Below, piece by piece: positions 62,823 to 64,000 of a stretch of 64,000 nt of DNA. The first letter of the stretch is position 1. Every line of letters starts with the position of its first letter. Origin of the DNA: Gammaproteobacteria bacterium (GTDB taxonomy: Bacteria > Pseudomonadota > Gammaproteobacteria > Ga0077536); NCBI GenBank assembly GCA_024234975.1, contig JACKNH010000004.1, forward strand, positions 124,001 through 188,000, written 5' to 3'. A model generated the notes under the pieces. That model made no database searches and was not told the origin of the DNA. It saw only the letters and a program-made list of their open reading frames with translations. The translations under genes and the position numbers were made by a program.

Positions 62823-64000
62823 TTATAGCGCAGATGTCTGGCCGAACTCGGCCTGCAGCAGTGCCTGCAGGGCGGTCAGCGGTACGGTCTGCTGCGCGCG
62901 ATCATCTCGCAGAAAACGTACCGTGACGGTGCGCTCGAGCTGTTCGTCCTCGCCGATCAACAGTCCAATCCGGGCACCGGAGCGGTCGGCACGCTTCATC
63001 TGTGCCTTGGCACTACCCCCGCCCAGGTTGCATAACACAGGTAAATCAGGGAAATAGTCACGCAACCGTTCGGTCAGGGCGTTGGCTTCCAGCAGGGTGG
63101 TCTCGCCCAATGGCATGACGTAGATTCCGGCGGGCGCGGGCGGCGCCGGCTGGTCTTCCAACATTGCCAGCAGGCGTTCCATGCCCATGGCGAAGCCGAT
63201 ACCCGGCGTGGACTTGCCGCCGAACTGGGCGACCATGCCGTCGTAACGTCCACCGGCGCACACCGTGCCCTGCGCGCCGAGGCGATCGGTCACCCATTCA
63301 AATACCGTGTGCGTGTAGTAATCCAGGCCGCGCACCAGCCGCGTGTTGTGTACGAAGCCGATCCCGGCACTTTCCAGCAACGCCTGCATGCCCTGGAAAT
63401 GCGCCTGCGAATCCGCCCCCAGGTGCTCGGTCAGCCGCGGCGCATTGGCGATCAAGTCCTGCATGGCCGGGTTCTTGCTGTCGAGGATCCGCAACGGGTT
63501 GTGTTCCAGTCGCGTGCGGCTGTCCTCATCCAGCTGCTCACTATGCGCGGCGAAATATTTACGCAGCTCGTCGCGGTAGGCTTCGCGCTCGGGCGGTGTG
63601 CCCAGCGTGTTGATCTGCAATTCCACATCCTTGATGCCAAGGTCGCGCCACATTCGCGCGGTCATCTGGATCAATTCGGCGTCGATATCCGGCCCGGCAA
63701 AGCCGAACGCCTCCACCCCGAACTGGTAGAACTGGCGGTAGCGGCCTTTCTGCGGACGCTCATGACGGAACATCGCGCCCTGGTACCACACCCGTTGGCT
63801 GAGCTGATTGATGAGGCCATGTTCGAGCATGGCGCGCACGCAGCCGGCGGTACCTTCCGGCCGCAGGCTCAGCAGCTCACCGTTGCGATCGCTGAAGGTA
63901 TACATTTCCTTCTGCACGATGTCGGTCAGATCGCCGATGCTGCGGGCGAATACCGCGGTCTGTTCGACAATCGGCAGCCGGACTTCCTGGAAGCCGTACT
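62823..64000 (-). CDS. hisS: Histidyl-tRNA synthetase, 3' part (5' end outside window)
   Basis: Class II aminoacyl-tRNA synthetase. The frame is open to the window edge, so the first 30-40 residues are missing; about 390 remain. It begins YGFQEVRLPIVEQTAVFARS. Motif 2 is MFRHERPQKGRYRQFYQFGV, the histidine-A loop is RGLDYYTHTVFEW, and the HisRS signature GGRYDGMVAQFGGKSTPGIGF is next to motif 3 GFAMGMERLLAML. The C-terminal anticodon-binding domain follows. First gene of hisS-yfgM-bamB-der. Confidence 0.96.
   Translation of the reverse strand, partial: YGFQEVRLPIVEQTAVFARSIGDLTDIVQKEMYTFSDRNGELLSLRPEGTAGCVRAMLEHGLINQLSQRVWYQGAMFRHERPQKGRYRQFYQFGVEAFGFAGPDIDAELIQMTARMWRDLGIKDVELQINTLGTPPEREAYRDELRKYFAAHSEQLDEDSRTRLEHNPLRILDSKNPAMQDLIANAPRLTEHLGADSQAHFQGMQALLESAGIGFVHNTRLVRGLDYYTHTVFEWVTDRLGAQGTVCAGGRYDGMVAQFGGKSTPGIGFAMGMERLLAMLEDQPAPPAPAGIYVMPLGETTLLEANALTERLRDYFPDLPVLCNLGGGSAKAQMKRADRSGARIGLLIGEDEQLERTVTVRFLRDDRAQQTVPLTALQALLQAEFGQTSAL

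Overview
The window looks like a chromosomal segment of a GC-rich gammaproteobacterium. The housekeeping order supports this: hisS-yfgM-bamB-der, dapA-bamC, hisI-hisE-tatABC and rpe-trpE / trpGDC are typical gammaproteobacterial neighbourhoods. The large TonB-dependent receptor and the secreted-protein set recall Steroidobacter/Woeseia/Nevskia-like lineages rather than enterics, but the genus cannot be fixed from sequence alone. No rRNA, tRNA, integrase, insertion sequence or CRISPR array was found.

Layout. Positions 1-11136 are core metabolism: the end of polA, a his cluster (hisA, hisF, hisI, hisE), the Tat translocase (tatABC), then rpiA with a small DUF2905 membrane protein, ilvA, and trpGDC. 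Positions 11350-20732 are accessory: a secreted protein with a VPLPA/PEP-CTERM-type tail, a TonB-dependent receptor, an MFS transporter, a hotdog thioesterase and four small exported proteins. Positions 20733-42783 hold the most striking object, an apparent five-gene operon: a GAF-HlyD fusion, a PqqD-like/M50 protease/HlyD fusion, a short HlyD adaptor, a giant multidomain surface protein of about 4.5 thousand residues (LEPR-XLL-like start, DUF4347, beta-helix, LamG, C-type-lectin-like, cadherin/PKD domains, a propeller, then 12 tandem 93-residue repeats), and a GGDEF/GGDEF/EAL protein whose start overlaps the adhesin stop. Positions 42808-47498 hold a STAS-like protein, an aminotransferase, a membrane protein and tex. 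Positions 47618-64000 return to core genes: trpE, rpe, an acyltransferase/hydrolase gene, queG, a ParA-CHAD pair, phoH, gcvR, dapA, bamC, der, bamB, yfgM and the 3' part of hisS.

How the parts may work together. I infer that the 21-43 kb operon is a dedicated export, processing and cyclic-di-GMP control unit for its own giant adhesin. The PqqD-like domain of the protease is a candidate reader of the adhesin N-terminus. No ABC ATPase or TolC gene accompanies it. The accessory block separates trpE from trpGDC by about 36.5 kb; the same gap holds the pyocin cluster in Pseudomonas aeruginosa, so this may be a recurrent insertion site.

Data quality. Single-base indels cluster in two tracts: the adhesin (31.5-37.4 kb, mostly in its repeats) and 49.68-51.19 kb (5' end of rpe and the hydrolase half of a neighbouring gene). 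Neighbouring core genes are clean. Several substitutions and indels per unit look more like unpolished assembly than gene decay, so the broken frames are described as segments of originally continuous genes.
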